Assembly: GCA_018710885.1 (NCBI GenBank)
Contig: DVJA01000055.1
Coordinates: 1-53,966, forward strand
Direction of reading: 5' to 3'
DNA: 53,966 nucleotides
Origin: Scatomorpha merdigallinarum
GTDB taxonomy: Bacteria; Bacillota; Clostridia; Oscillospirales; Oscillospiraceae
Position numbers and translations under genes: made by a program. The notes below the pieces were generated by a model. It worked only from the letters and a program-made list of their open reading frames with translations, was not told the DNA's origin and did not search any database. Positions 32,087 to 38,952 of the stretch are shown here, one piece after another (the stretch's first letter is position 1; each line of letters begins with the position of its first letter).

Positions 32087-33898
32087 TTGTCAACAAGATA
32101 TGTGTGGAATAGGTTTAGCATGTCGGTTAGCTATTCCACGGGAGATGGATGGGAAGGTATAGATACTTTAAATTTCGCCGACGCATCCGGAACAATTACA
32201 ATCAAAACTGCCAGTAATCCCTCTAATATTCGCGCTAGTTTCAGCGGAGATTCATTAGAGACGAGTAATATCAGCATCATCAACGCTGAATCGAGCCAAA
32301 CACTTCACGTTGGCGACGATATAGACATTAATGCAGATACGATATTTGAAATTTACAATTCATATGGAGCCAAAATAAGAACCGGCATTCAAGATGAGAC
32401 TGTTAAGTATAGTTATTTTGAAAAAGGAACCATACACTACTATCCAGCCTTCAAAACTTATTATCCTAAAGCGACAAGAAGCAAAGGCAGCCGCAACGGC
32501 ACCGTCTCCAACGCTGCATCGTCCACCTACCCACAGGACGGTGTAAGCGGAAATTACTGGTATACATTGCAGGGCTCGGACAACATCGACGCGGCCTCTG
32601 TTGGGTACAGTAATCAGGCCCCGATGGGCGGTCAGCCTATCACGATTAACGTTACGCCGGGCAGTGAAAAAGTGTACAGTGGCACGGTACGATACACCTA
32701 CCAGGTGCAGCTAGATAACGGCAGCTGGACGACCATTGCGACCAACTCCACGGCGACGAGTCAGAGCTACACCATCCCGGCCGGGACTACCTCGTTCGCC
32801 GCCCGCGTCCTTGCCAGCGATGACCTCGGCTTCTCGAGCTCGGACTACACGACCGGCGCGACGCTGAGCGTCACCAACAACGTCCCGCCATCCGCGCCGG
32901 CGAGCATCAGCTTCACTGAGCCGGTCGCCGGCGACACCTGCACCATCACTTGGGGCGCTGCCTCCGACAGCGATGGCACTGTCACCGGTTACGAGCTGGA
33001 ACGCAACGTAGACGGCGGCGACAGCTGGACGCAAATATACTCCGGCTCCGCGTTGAGCTATGAAGACAACGTAGACCCGGACTGGGCCACAGTTAATTAC
33101 AGAGTCAGAGCAGTTGACGACGACGGCGACAAGGGCGCTTATGCGACCGGCACCGCACAGGCCAGCAACGACGGCTGGCTCTATTTTTCTGGCCCGGATG
33201 AGAATATGGGCGCTCAAGGTGCGCCTTTCGATTTCACATTCGCTATCAACAGCACGCCCGACGGAGCTCAGGGCATAGACGTGCACGTCTACCTCGACGA
33301 TGACGAGGTGTACAGTGGTACGCCGGACGCTGCCGAGCAGGTGAGCGTACATGTGGATATGCGCCCCATGCGCTCCGGAGAGCACGTCATTGTGACCACT
33401 GCCGAGTGCGGTGAGCTGTTGGGCGTCAACAAAGTCTGCAAGTTCTCCGTGCCGGAGTTTGCGCTGCCTGACGGGGGCAGCGTCATCCAGTTGGAGGACA
33501 GCGACGGCAAGCCCATATTCCCACAGACGATAGTCAGCGCGGTCAAGGGCTCGGGCGACCAGAGCGTGGCCGGGGTGCTCGAGCAGAGCTACTACTCTAC
33601 ATACATCGGTACCGGCACGAGTGGCCAGGGCAACCCCTGCCAGACGCGCCTTGCGTTCCATCCCTCGCTCATGATAATCCAGGCGAGCGGCAACAGCGCG
33701 GCAGCGATAGGTTACTGGGTTCGTACCGCGGCTGAGGACGCCCAGGATCAGGGCAACATGGTCGTGTACAACGGCACCACGCAGACGCTCATACCCGTGC
33801 GCTGGGACGAGGAAACGATGACCATATCGTACTACGGCAACAGCGCGGCCGAGCAGCTCAACGCCAGCGGCGTCGTGTACGGCATACGGATTCTGTAA
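32087..33898 (+). CDS. Variable tail-fibre/receptor-binding-like protein (expressed form)
   Basis: 603 residues from TTG 32,087 (CTGGAGGTGAT upstream). Residues ~1-148 are the exchangeable N-terminal module (MSTRYVWNRFSMS...TVSNAASSTYP), AT-richer than its surroundings. Residues ~160-365 contain two Fn3/Ig-like repeats (DNGSWTTIATNSTATSQSYT; PSAPASISFTEP, then GYELERNVDGGDSW). The C-terminal ~240 residues are beta-rich and end YGNSAAEQLNASGVVYGIRI. The position after gpI and fibre genes makes a host-surface-binding role likely. The N-terminal module is head-to-head with silent module 1. Confidence 0.75.
   Translation: MSTRYVWNRFSMSVSYSTGDGWEGIDTLNFADASGTITIKTASNPSNIRASFSGDSLETSNISIINAESSQTLHVGDDIDINADTIFEIYNSYGAKIRTGIQDETVKYSYFEKGTIHYYPAFKTYYPKATRSKGSRNGTVSNAASSTYPQDGVSGNYWYTLQGSDNIDAASVGYSNQAPMGGQPITINVTPGSEKVYSGTVRYTYQVQLDNGSWTTIATNSTATSQSYTIPAGTTSFAARVLASDDLGFSSSDYTTGATLSVTNNVPPSAPASISFTEPVAGDTCTITWGAASDSDGTVTGYELERNVDGGDSWTQIYSGSALSYEDNVDPDWATVNYRVRAVDDDGDKGAYATGTAQASNDGWLYFSGPDENMGAQGAPFDFTFAINSTPDGAQGIDVHVYLDDDEVYSGTPDAAEQVSVHVDMRPMRSGEHVIVTTAECGELLGVNKVCKFSVPEFALPDGGSVIQLEDSDGKPIFPQTIVSAVKGSGDQSVAGVLEQSYYSTYIGTGTSGQGNPCQTRLAFHPSLMIIQASGNSAAAIGYWVRTAAEDAQDQGNMVVYNGTTQTLIPVRWDEETMTISYYGNSAAEQLNASGVVYGIRIL
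32506..32534 (+). repeat. Inverted repeat, right copy (module junction)
   Basis: 29 bases, CTCCAACGCTGCATCGTCC then ACCTACCCAC, at the point where the variable N-terminus of the + strand fibre gene meets its constant part. Paired with 31,587-31,615 it delimits a ~950-bp segment containing two head-to-head N-terminal modules. A third, more diverged copy (31,096-31,127, about 72% identical) ends module 2. Confidence 0.75.
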
Positions 33899-33913
33899 GG
33901 AGGTCAGCGCGGC

Positions 33914-34270
33914 ATGAAAATCATAAGGACAACCCCTGACAGCAACGGCGCCTATCCGGCGATTCAGAACTGGCCCGGACGGGCAATTCCCGACGGCTAC
34001 GCACAGTGGCCTGACAGCCTGCCTACGGCCGTTTTCGAGCAGTACAACGGTATAGTTACCCTGACCATCCAGCGCCGCCGTGTGACGGCGTGTGAGCCCA
34101 ATACGGAGGCGTGGCAGGCGTGGAACGAGAGCAAGCCGGACGAGCCCGAGCCGGGCGACATGGCAGCCGAAAACGCCAAGCTCCGCGCGCAGCTCGAATC
34201 GGTGAGCGAGGACATAACCAACACGCAGATGGGCCTTGTCGAGGTCTATGAGCTTATGCTGGGAGGTTGA
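33914..34270 (+). CDS. Putative fibre accessory/assembly protein
   Basis: 118 residues. IIRTTPDSNGAYPAIQNWPG followed by PDGYAQWPD is typical of short proteins found directly after Firmicutes tail-fibre genes. The C-terminal half is coiled coil (ENAKLRAQLESVSEDI). Often annotated only as a phage hypothetical; a fibre chaperone role is inferred from position. AAGGAGGTC precedes the ATG. Confidence 0.6.
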   Translation: MKIIRTTPDSNGAYPAIQNWPGRAIPDGYAQWPDSLPTAVFEQYNGIVTLTIQRRRVTACEPNTEAWQAWNESKPDEPEPGDMAAENAKLRAQLESVSEDITNTQMGLVEVYELMLGG

Positions 34271-34274
34271 TAAT

Positions 34275-34397
34275 ATGGCGAAGGTCTACGCCGCCCTTAT
34301 CAGAAAGGGCCTGAAGACCATTGAAGATGTGCCCGAGACTCTTCGGGCCGAAGTTGCGGCACTGCTCGCGGAGGACAGCAATGAGCTGGCTCCGTGA
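34275..34397 (+). CDS. Small XkdX/CD1375-like protein, copy 1
   Basis: 40 residues, MAKVYAALIRKGLKTIEDVP then ETLRAEVAALL. This is the pattern of the small CD1375-type proteins that follow fibre genes in Clostridial phages. GGGAGGTTGATAAT precedes the ATG. Too short for the usual ORF cut-off, but a close relative follows at 34,438, which supports both. Confidence 0.65.
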   Translation: MAKVYAALIRKGLKTIEDVPETLRAEVAALLAEDSNELAP

Positions 34398-34437
34398 GCT
34401 TTTGCTTAGGCTGCTGCTGAGGAAGGAGGTGTATTGC

Positions 34438-34572
34438 ATGGCTGTCGTTTACGCGACCCTCATCGTTAAGGGCAAGAAGACCCTTGACCAGGTTCCGGCG
34501 CTCATCCGCAACCAGGTCGAGGAGATCCTTGTTGACCTCGAGGTTGTCATAGAACCTCAGGTTGACGCCTGA
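34438..34572 (+). CDS. Small XkdX/CD1375-like protein, copy 2
   Basis: 44 residues, MAVVYATLIVKGKKTLDQVP then ALIRNQVEEIL, paralogous to the 34,275 gene (shared VYA.LI.KG.KT...VP). The ATG is 6-8 bases from AAGGAGGTG. The intervening frame MSWLRELLLRLLLRKE from 34,381 is open but has no ribosome site and is not called. Confidence 0.65.
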   Translation: MAVVYATLIVKGKKTLDQVPALIRNQVEEILVDLEVVIEPQVDA

Positions 34573-34638
34573 CAAGTGCAAATGGGCCGCTCTGACTATC
34601 CAGGGCGGCCCAAAATCTATCTATTAGGGGTATGGAGC

Positions 34639-35061
34639 ATGAGCATCAAAGAAATATGTCTGGGCGGGGGCGGGCTCGTACTCCTCCTTATGACACTGAT
34701 ACAAATCGCCCCGATAAAGTTCGACCCATGGTCAGCTGTTGCGAAGGCCATCGGCCGTGCACTCAACAGCGAAGTTCTCACACAACTCTCGGTATTACGC
34801 GAAAACCTTGACACTCATATCCGCGTAGATGACGAGCGCAACGCGGATTTATTCCGCACAAGGATTTTGCAATTCAACAATGAGCTGTTACGAGATATTC
34901 TTCATACGCGCGAGGATTTTATTGAGATTTTGGCTGTAATTGACGAGTACGAACGATATTGCCGCGACCACGAGGACTATAAGAATAACCGAGCCACTTT
35001 CGCTATCGAAAACATTCAACGTGTGTACAAGGACAGGCTTCAAAAGCATGACTTTTTATAA
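34639..35061 (+). CDS. Membrane-anchored phage protein before holin
   Basis: 140 residues from ATG 34,639. One N-terminal membrane span (GGGGLVLLLMTLIQIAPI), followed by FDPWSAVAKAIGRALNSEVL and a long helical cytoplasmic part. Proteins with this 'I.F.PWs.i...iG...n..v' text lie beside holins in many Clostridial phages. Possibly a lysis accessory; no function is established. Confidence 0.7.
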   Translation: MSIKEICLGGGGLVLLLMTLIQIAPIKFDPWSAVAKAIGRALNSEVLTQLSVLRENLDTHIRVDDERNADLFRTRILQFNNELLRDILHTREDFIEILAVIDEYERYCRDHEDYKNNRATFAIENIQRVYKDRLQKHDFL

Positions 35062-35071
35062 GGAGAAAACT

Positions 35072-35392
35072 ATGGATATAAACTGGGAACCTATAATCGC
35101 GGCGGTATTCGCGGTTATAAACGCCGTAGCAGTGTACATTCTTGCCCCGTATATCAAGAGCAAGCTCACGGCTGCACAGCAGGAGGCCCTTTCCAAAGCG
35201 ATTAACACGCTCGTTGCCGCCGCTGAGCAGATCTTCAAGGGCTCCGGGCGTGGTGCCGAAAAGAAAGCGTATGTTGTTGAATCTCTTAAGGAACAGGGCA
35301 TCACTGTAGATGCGCAGACTGACTCTATGATAGAAGCTGCGGTCTACGGCCTTGACAAGGGCACTACCGCTGGGACGGTGACAGCTGCATGA
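35072..35392 (+). CDS. Holin (LLH-type)
   Basis: 106 residues. One N-terminal hydrophobic helix (IIAAVFAVINAVAVYILAPY), then amphipathic helices (AINTLVAAAEQIFKGSGRGA), the layout of the LLH family of phage holins. It lies directly before the endolysin and overlaps it by four bases. It would form membrane lesions that release or activate the endolysin. Confidence 0.8.
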   Translation: MDINWEPIIAAVFAVINAVAVYILAPYIKSKLTAAQQEALSKAINTLVAAAEQIFKGSGRGAEKKAYVVESLKEQGITVDAQTDSMIEAAVYGLDKGTTAGTVTAA

Positions 35393-36126
35393 CCGAACGC
35401 GAGCTGAGGGAATACGTCATTGAGGTCGGCAAGAGCTGGCTTGGATATTCCGAAGCCAGCGGCAAGTACAAGGAGATAATAGACCTGTATAACGCTCAGA
35501 CCTCGCTGCCGGTCGGCTACAAGGTCAAGTACACCGACGAGTGGTGTGCGACCTATGTCTCTGCAGTCGGCATCAAGGCCGGCCTGAAAGACATCATCCT
35601 GCCGGAGTGCAGCTGTTACCGCATGGTGCAGCTTTATCAGGCCCGCGGGCAGTGGATGGAACGTGACGATTATGTCCCGGACATCGGCGACATCATCATG
35701 TACGACTGGCAAGATAGCGGCAAGGGCGACAACACCGGCACCCCTGACCACGTTGGCTACGTTGCCGCGGTGGATGGCAACAACCTGACCATACTTGAGG
35801 GAAATCGAGGCGCGTCGGTCGGGTACAGGTATATACAGATCAACGGAGTCAATATACGAGGCTATTGCCTACCAGACTACGCATCAAAAGCACCGGAGGT
35901 GGATGACGATATGATGACAGATGAAATGTTCGACGAGTATATGGAGCGTTATCGTAAGCGCCAGCAGGCGAAGCCGTTCAGCGATTGGGCGGTAGACGAG
36001 GGCGTTGACGAGTATGCCAAAAACAGCGGCCTGTTCAATGGCGGCAACGACGGCAATATGATGCCGCTGGATATGCTGACACGAGAGCAGCTCATGGCTG
36101 TTGTTATGAGGATGGAACGTGGCTAA
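35389..36126 (+). CDS. Endolysin: CHAP domain plus SLH-like C-terminus
   Basis: 245 residues. CHAP amidase/endopeptidase domain at ~1-165 with catalytic Cys53 (DEWCATYVSAVG) and His121 (GTPDHVGYVAAV). A linker of Asp/Met/Arg-rich text precedes a ~45-residue segment (FSDWAVDEGVDEYAKNSGLF, then MLTREQLMAVVMRM) that matches the pattern of SLH-type wall-binding modules. It cleaves host peptidoglycan at lysis. Start overlaps the holin stop. Confidence 0.88.
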   Translation: MTERELREYVIEVGKSWLGYSEASGKYKEIIDLYNAQTSLPVGYKVKYTDEWCATYVSAVGIKAGLKDIILPECSCYRMVQLYQARGQWMERDDYVPDIGDIIMYDWQDSGKGDNTGTPDHVGYVAAVDGNNLTILEGNRGASVGYRYIQINGVNIRGYCLPDYASKAPEVDDDMMTDEMFDEYMERYRKRQQAKPFSDWAVDEGVDEYAKNSGLFNGGNDGNMMPLDMLTREQLMAVVMRMERG

Positions 36127-36469
36127 GAAACGAGCGCCTCAGCACTTGAGAAAGAAGAAGAGGCAGTTTTCCAAGATAGCCTTTGTCCTCACACTGGCTT
36201 CGGGGTTCATTATCGCTCAGGAGTGCATAGCCCTGATAGCCTACGCCATTCACAGCGGCTTCACGGCTACAGCGGCGTACCTGACAGCAGCCGTCGGCCT
36301 CGCTGAAGCGGTCATCGGCGGGGCGCTTGCGTTATATAACAACCTCACTAAGCACACGAATACCGTGGGCGGCATCACTTTCGAGGCCGCCAAAGCCAAC
36401 GGCTTTTCGCAGTCGGCCAGTTCGGCCTCGACCACAGACAACTACAATGTCGATAGTCCTCCGATATGA
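36119..36469 (+). CDS. Two-TM membrane protein, possible second holin/antiholin
   Basis: 116 residues from GTG 36,119, overlapping the endolysin stop. A very basic N-terminus (KKRAPQHLRKKKRQFSK), two membrane spans (~20-42 and ~48-75) and a polar tail. Basic-start two-span proteins next to endolysins often act as holin partners. Last gene of the late operon; terminator follows. Confidence 0.55.
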   Translation: MAKKRAPQHLRKKKRQFSKIAFVLTLASGFIIAQECIALIAYAIHSGFTATAAYLTAAVGLAEAVIGGALALYNNLTKHTNTVGGITFEAAKANGFSQSASSASTTDNYNVDSPPI

Positions 36470-36474
36470 TAATT

Positions 36475-36512
36475 GCCCCGGATAGTCTCAGCAGACTGCC
36501 CGGGGCTTTTTT
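36475..36512 (+). terminator. Late operon terminator
   Basis: GCCCCGG (36,475-36,481) pairs with CCGGGGC (36,500-36,506), followed by TTTTTT. Well-formed intrinsic terminator directly after the last lysis-region gene and before the recombinase. Confidence 0.85.
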
Positions 36513-36552
36513 GCTTTTCTTGCCCGTGTTATCCTCTTACAGAGGTGATTAT

Positions 36553-37374
36553 ATGAGAGTAGCAATCTACATCCGCGTGTCTACGCTCGACCAGGCACGG
36601 GAGGGGTACTCATTGGCAGCGCAACGGGCAGCGTTAGAGCACTGGGCGGCGGACCGGCGGCATGAGATAGTGCGTGTGTACGAGGATGCCGGCATAAGCG
36701 CGAAAGACATCAAGCACCGCCCGGCGATGCGCCGGCTGCTGTGGGCGGCGAAGCGCGAGCAATACGACGTGCTGCTCGTCTGGGCACTCTCTCGTCTCAC
36801 ACGCAGTGTCATGGACCTGTACTCTACCGCCGAGCTGCTCGGGCAGCACCACATTGCCCTCGTGAGTTACACGGAGTCGATAGATACGTCGACGCCGACT
36901 GGCCGGGCTATGATGGGCATGCTCGGAGTGTTTGCACAGATGGAGAGGGAAGTGACCGTTGAGCGCGTCCGGGCGGCGATGGCCGAACGTGCGGCACAAG
37001 GCAAGCGGACGTGCAACTGCGTCCTCGGGTATGATATAGTCGGAAAAGACGCGTTGCGCGTCAATGAGTGCGAGGCGGAGCACGTGCGGTTTATATACAA
37101 GTCATTTCTGGCAAGCGGCAGCCTGTACGGTACGGTAAAGGCCGCGAGGGCGGCCGGGATCCGCGGCAAACTGGGCGGGCAGATGTCGGCGGAGAGCGTG
37201 AAGAAGATCCTCACCCGCCCGATATACATCGGATACAACACCCGTCTCGGCGAGATGATCCCTGGCACCCACGAGCCGATAATAGAGCGCGGCGTGTGGG
37301 ACGAAGTGCAGCGGCGGATGAAAAAATCCAATACGCTTACTCGCTCGCCCTTAGATGAAACCAGCAGACCTTAA
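36553..37374 (+). CDS. Serine recombinase (short, no zinc ribbon)
   Basis: 273 residues from ATG 36,553 (AGAGGTGAT upstream). Resolvase catalytic domain ~1-140 with Ser10 in YIRVSTLDQ, and the conserved Arg motif LSRLTRSVMDLY, then the 'recombinase' domain ~160-260 (YDIVGKDALRVNECEAEHVR; LTRPIYIGYNTRLGEMIPG). Large serine integrases are usually 450-550 residues with a zinc ribbon and coiled coil; both are missing here. It could be the integrase in reduced form or the invertase for the fibre locus. It stands outside the late operon, behind a terminator, and converges on the - strand genes. Confidence 0.85.
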   Translation: MRVAIYIRVSTLDQAREGYSLAAQRAALEHWAADRRHEIVRVYEDAGISAKDIKHRPAMRRLLWAAKREQYDVLLVWALSRLTRSVMDLYSTAELLGQHHIALVSYTESIDTSTPTGRAMMGMLGVFAQMEREVTVERVRAAMAERAAQGKRTCNCVLGYDIVGKDALRVNECEAEHVRFIYKSFLASGSLYGTVKAARAAGIRGKLGGQMSAESVKKILTRPIYIGYNTRLGEMIPGTHEPIIERGVWDEVQRRMKKSNTLTRSPLDETSRP

Positions 37375-37392
37375 AGGCTGCTGGTTTCATCT
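37353..37392. repeat. 15-bp inverted repeat spanning two convergent gene ends
   Basis: AGATGAAACCAGCAG (37,353-37,367) and CTGCTGGTTTCATCT (37,378-37,392) are perfect complements around ACCTTAAAGG. The shared TTAA holds both stop codons. No U-run is present, so termination is uncertain. Confidence 0.7.
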
Positions 37393-37610
37393 GCATAGTC
37401 TTTGTATGGCAGTTCGTTTCCTGTCTGGATTTCATACAGTATTTCAATGTCGGCCAAAATAGACCGTCGAAATAAAAGTTCGCTCTGAAGCATGGACAAT
37501 ATGCTTTTGTCATCTAGAGACTGTGCTCGTTCTATCAGTCGCTCTTGCTCTTTGATTCTCTCCACCGCGTATAATCCAGCGAAATTGAGTATCGTTTCAT
37601 ACGTGGTCAT
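37371..37610 (-). CDS. Hypothetical prophage protein
   Basis: 79 residues, wholly helical: TTYETILNFAGLYAVERIKE, then SLDDKSILSMLQSELLFRRS. It ends DETSSL, encoded by the same inverted repeat that encodes DETSRP at the end of the recombinase. Last gene of a three-gene leftward operon from the promoter at 38.3 kb. Function unknown; the helical build is consistent with a small regulator or anti-repressor-type protein. Confidence 0.6.
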   Translation of the reverse strand: MTTYETILNFAGLYAVERIKEQERLIERAQSLDDKSILSMLQSELLFRRSILADIEILYEIQTGNELPYKDYADETSSL

Positions 37611-37624
37611 GCCCTTAATCCTCC

Positions 37625-37984
37625 TTATATACGCCTGTATTCATATTCCATAGGTCCAACTTCTTTCTCGGCGTAGGTCGTGGAGCTGATTATAGCAAGC
37701 TCGCTGTTCCATATCGTCGCTGCTTCGTGTGCTCTCAGATTGGGGGTGACATTGGGGTGAGCCCTGCCGATGATAATTGTGTACTCCTTTTCTGGCCAGG
37801 GGATGAAGTTGTACATCAGTACGATACGGATAATTTCTTTGCCATTGGTCAGGTCAACGTGGGCAATTTCACCCTGGTTGCCGTCCATCGTCCCGGTGTT
37901 TATGGTGTAGCCCTTGGCCATGTACTCTGCAACTGCGGCGGTGAACTCTCTGCTTATGTCGGCGTAATTGATGACTGTATTCAT
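37625..37984 (-). CDS. Hypothetical prophage protein
   Basis: 119 residues, alpha/beta: DISREFTAAVAEYMAKGYTI followed by NTGTMDGNQGEIAHVDLTNG and a strand-rich C-terminus. AAGGAGGATTTAGC precedes the ATG. I know similar short proteins only as hypotheticals of Clostridial mobile elements. The 5' leader contains CGGTCGGG-agccttac-CCCGACCG, an 8-bp hairpin. Confidence 0.6.
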   Translation of the reverse strand: MNTVINYADISREFTAAVAEYMAKGYTINTGTMDGNQGEIAHVDLTNGKEIIRIVLMYNFIPWPEKEYTIIIGRAHPNVTPNLRAHEAATIWNSELAIISSTTYAEKEVGPMEYEYRRI

Positions 37985-38118
37985 CGCTAAATCCTCCTTG
38001 ATTATTTTGCCTTACCTGGTTATAATGGAGGTGCCGGTAATCCGGTCGGGGTAAGGCTCCCGACCGTTTACCTTGTTTGGCGTGGGCAGCGGACTTTGCT
38101 AGGGGCGCTGCCCTCTTC

Positions 38119-38244
38119 TTATGCTTTAATTCTGCTGTCGCGGACTATCTGCGCTGCCTCTTCAACCGTCTGTGCTTCTATTTCGATCAGCCTGGCCAGA
38201 ATTTCGAGAAACTGATTGAATTCCGGAGATGTCATTTCATTCAT
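38119..38244 (-). CDS. 41-residue helical peptide, first gene of leftward operon
   Basis: MNEMTSPEFNQFLEILARLI, then EIEAQTVEEAAQIVRDSRIK. ATG 38,244 is preceded by AAAGGAAGTGAGGTA, and it is the first ORF after the consensus promoter at 38,296-38,324. Length and position suggest a Cro-like or anti-repressor peptide, but it has no HTH. Too short for the usual ORF threshold; supported by promoter and ribosome site. Confidence 0.5.
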   Translation of the reverse strand: MNEMTSPEFNQFLEILARLIEIEAQTVEEAAQIVRDSRIKA

Positions 38245-38295
38245 TACCTCACTTCCTTTCGTAAGAGTGGCTTGGCCTCTCTGCCTTACATGCTT

Positions 38296-38324
38296 ATTAT
38301 AAAGGAATTCCTTTCACATGTCAA
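38296..38324 (-). promoter_or_regulatory. Consensus leftward promoter with palindromic operator in spacer
   Basis: Read on the - strand: TTGACA (38,324-38,319), 17 bases, TATAAT (38,301-38,296), a perfect sigma-70 promoter. The spacer contains the 14-bp perfect palindrome AAAGGAATTCCTTT (38,301-38,314), with a second AGAATTCT palindrome at 38,326-38,333. A repressor dimer bound there would block the promoter completely. Confidence 0.8.
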
Positions 38325-38344
38325 GAGAATTCTTAAAGATTTTC

Positions 38345-38395
38345 TTTCATATTTGAAAAAATATGATTGACTATTGAAAGAATATAGTTTATGAT
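38345..38395 (+). promoter_or_regulatory. Rightward promoter and operator for the HTH gene
   Basis: TTGACT (38,367-38,372), 17-base spacer, TATGAT (38,390-38,395). Just upstream TTTCA-TATT-TGAAA (38,345-38,358) is an inverted repeat. Divergent to the consensus leftward promoter, 40-60 bases apart, so one repressor could control both. Confidence 0.7.
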
Positions 38396-38415
38396 ACGAG
38401 TGAGGAGGGGTGCCC

Positions 38416-38625
38416 ATGGATATACCTACAAAGATTAAACTTGCCGAAACTTATGCGAAGATGAGCGAAGCAGAAGTTGCCAGAAAGTTAGGGACATCGT
38501 CTCAGGCGTTTGGGCAGCGGCTCAAAACCGGTAAATTCACATCAGCAGAGTTAGATAGAATCGCTGGTGCACTTGGGGCAGAGTTTGTGTGCTGCTTCCG
38601 TTTTCCAGATGGCACCGAAATATAA
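38416..38625 (+). CDS. Small XRE-type HTH protein
   Basis: 69 residues. The HTH reads MSEAEVARKLGTSSQAFGQR followed by LKTGKFTSAELDRIAGALG, the classical five-helix XRE layout. ATG 38,416 is chosen because GAGGAGGGG is six bases upstream (an in-frame GTG lies at 38,410). Transcribed divergently from the leftward operon across two operators. Candidate Cro/CI-type switch protein. Confidence 0.75.
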   Translation: MDIPTKIKLAETYAKMSEAEVARKLGTSSQAFGQRLKTGKFTSAELDRIAGALGAEFVCCFRFPDGTEI

Positions 38626-38628
38626 AAA

Positions 38629-38661
38629 AGCGCCCCGGACAGCTCAATCGTCCGGGGCGCT
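38629..38661 (-). terminator. Terminator shared by converging HTH genes
   Basis: AGCGCCCCGGAC (38,629-38,640) pairs with GTCCGGGGCGCT (38,650-38,661). On the - strand it is followed by TTTTTTATA, a textbook terminator for the 38,669-38,926 gene. On the + strand it lies four bases after the stop of the other HTH gene but lacks a U-run. Confidence 0.8.
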
Positions 38662-38668
38662 GGAGCTA

Positions 38669-38926
38669 TTACTCCTGTTCCGTATGCAATTCTTCACCGC
38701 GACGCGATTTCACACGCGGTTCGGCGTTCGGGACACGGACTATCAGTTCTGACAGCTCGCAGCCAAGTGCCTCACATATCAAGTCCAGGTGCTCTAAGGA
38801 AACTCGCTCCGCCAGCTCGTGATACAGCTCGTTTATGGTTGCCGGCCGTATGCCGGTCGCTCGGGCGAGATCCGCCTGCGTCCACCTCAGCTCGCCAAGC
38901 TTGGTGGAGAGTAAAATCCTAATCAT
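38669..38926 (-). CDS. XRE-family HTH repressor-like protein
   Basis: 85 residues. HTH at ~10-65: LGELRWTQADLARATGIRPA followed by TINELYHELAERVSLEHLDL and ICEALGCELSELI, typical of short XRE regulators. The tail is charged. AAAGGAGCTAAGGCT precedes the ATG. Repeated TATCGCA and an ATCGTAA/TTACGAT inverted repeat in its upstream region suggest autoregulation. Candidate lysogeny regulator or superinfection-immunity protein, next to the ssrA end of the prophage. Confidence 0.75.
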   Translation of the reverse strand: MIRILLSTKLGELRWTQADLARATGIRPATINELYHELAERVSLEHLDLICEALGCELSELIVRVPNAEPRVKSRRGEELHTEQE

Positions 38927-38952
38927 AGCCTTAGCTCCTTTGCGTTAGATTC

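Noticed and set aside
30469..33898. Diversity-generating retroelement at the fibre locus
   Set aside because: No reverse transcriptase gene or template repeat with adenine-specific changes was seen in the window; module junction repeats differ only at synonymous positions and are inverted, which fits recombination.
34381..34437. Leu/Arg-rich peptide MSWLRELLLRLLLRKE between the two small paralogues
   Set aside because: In frame with the second paralogue but with no ribosome site; the ribosome site at 34,425-34,432 clearly serves ATG 34,438.
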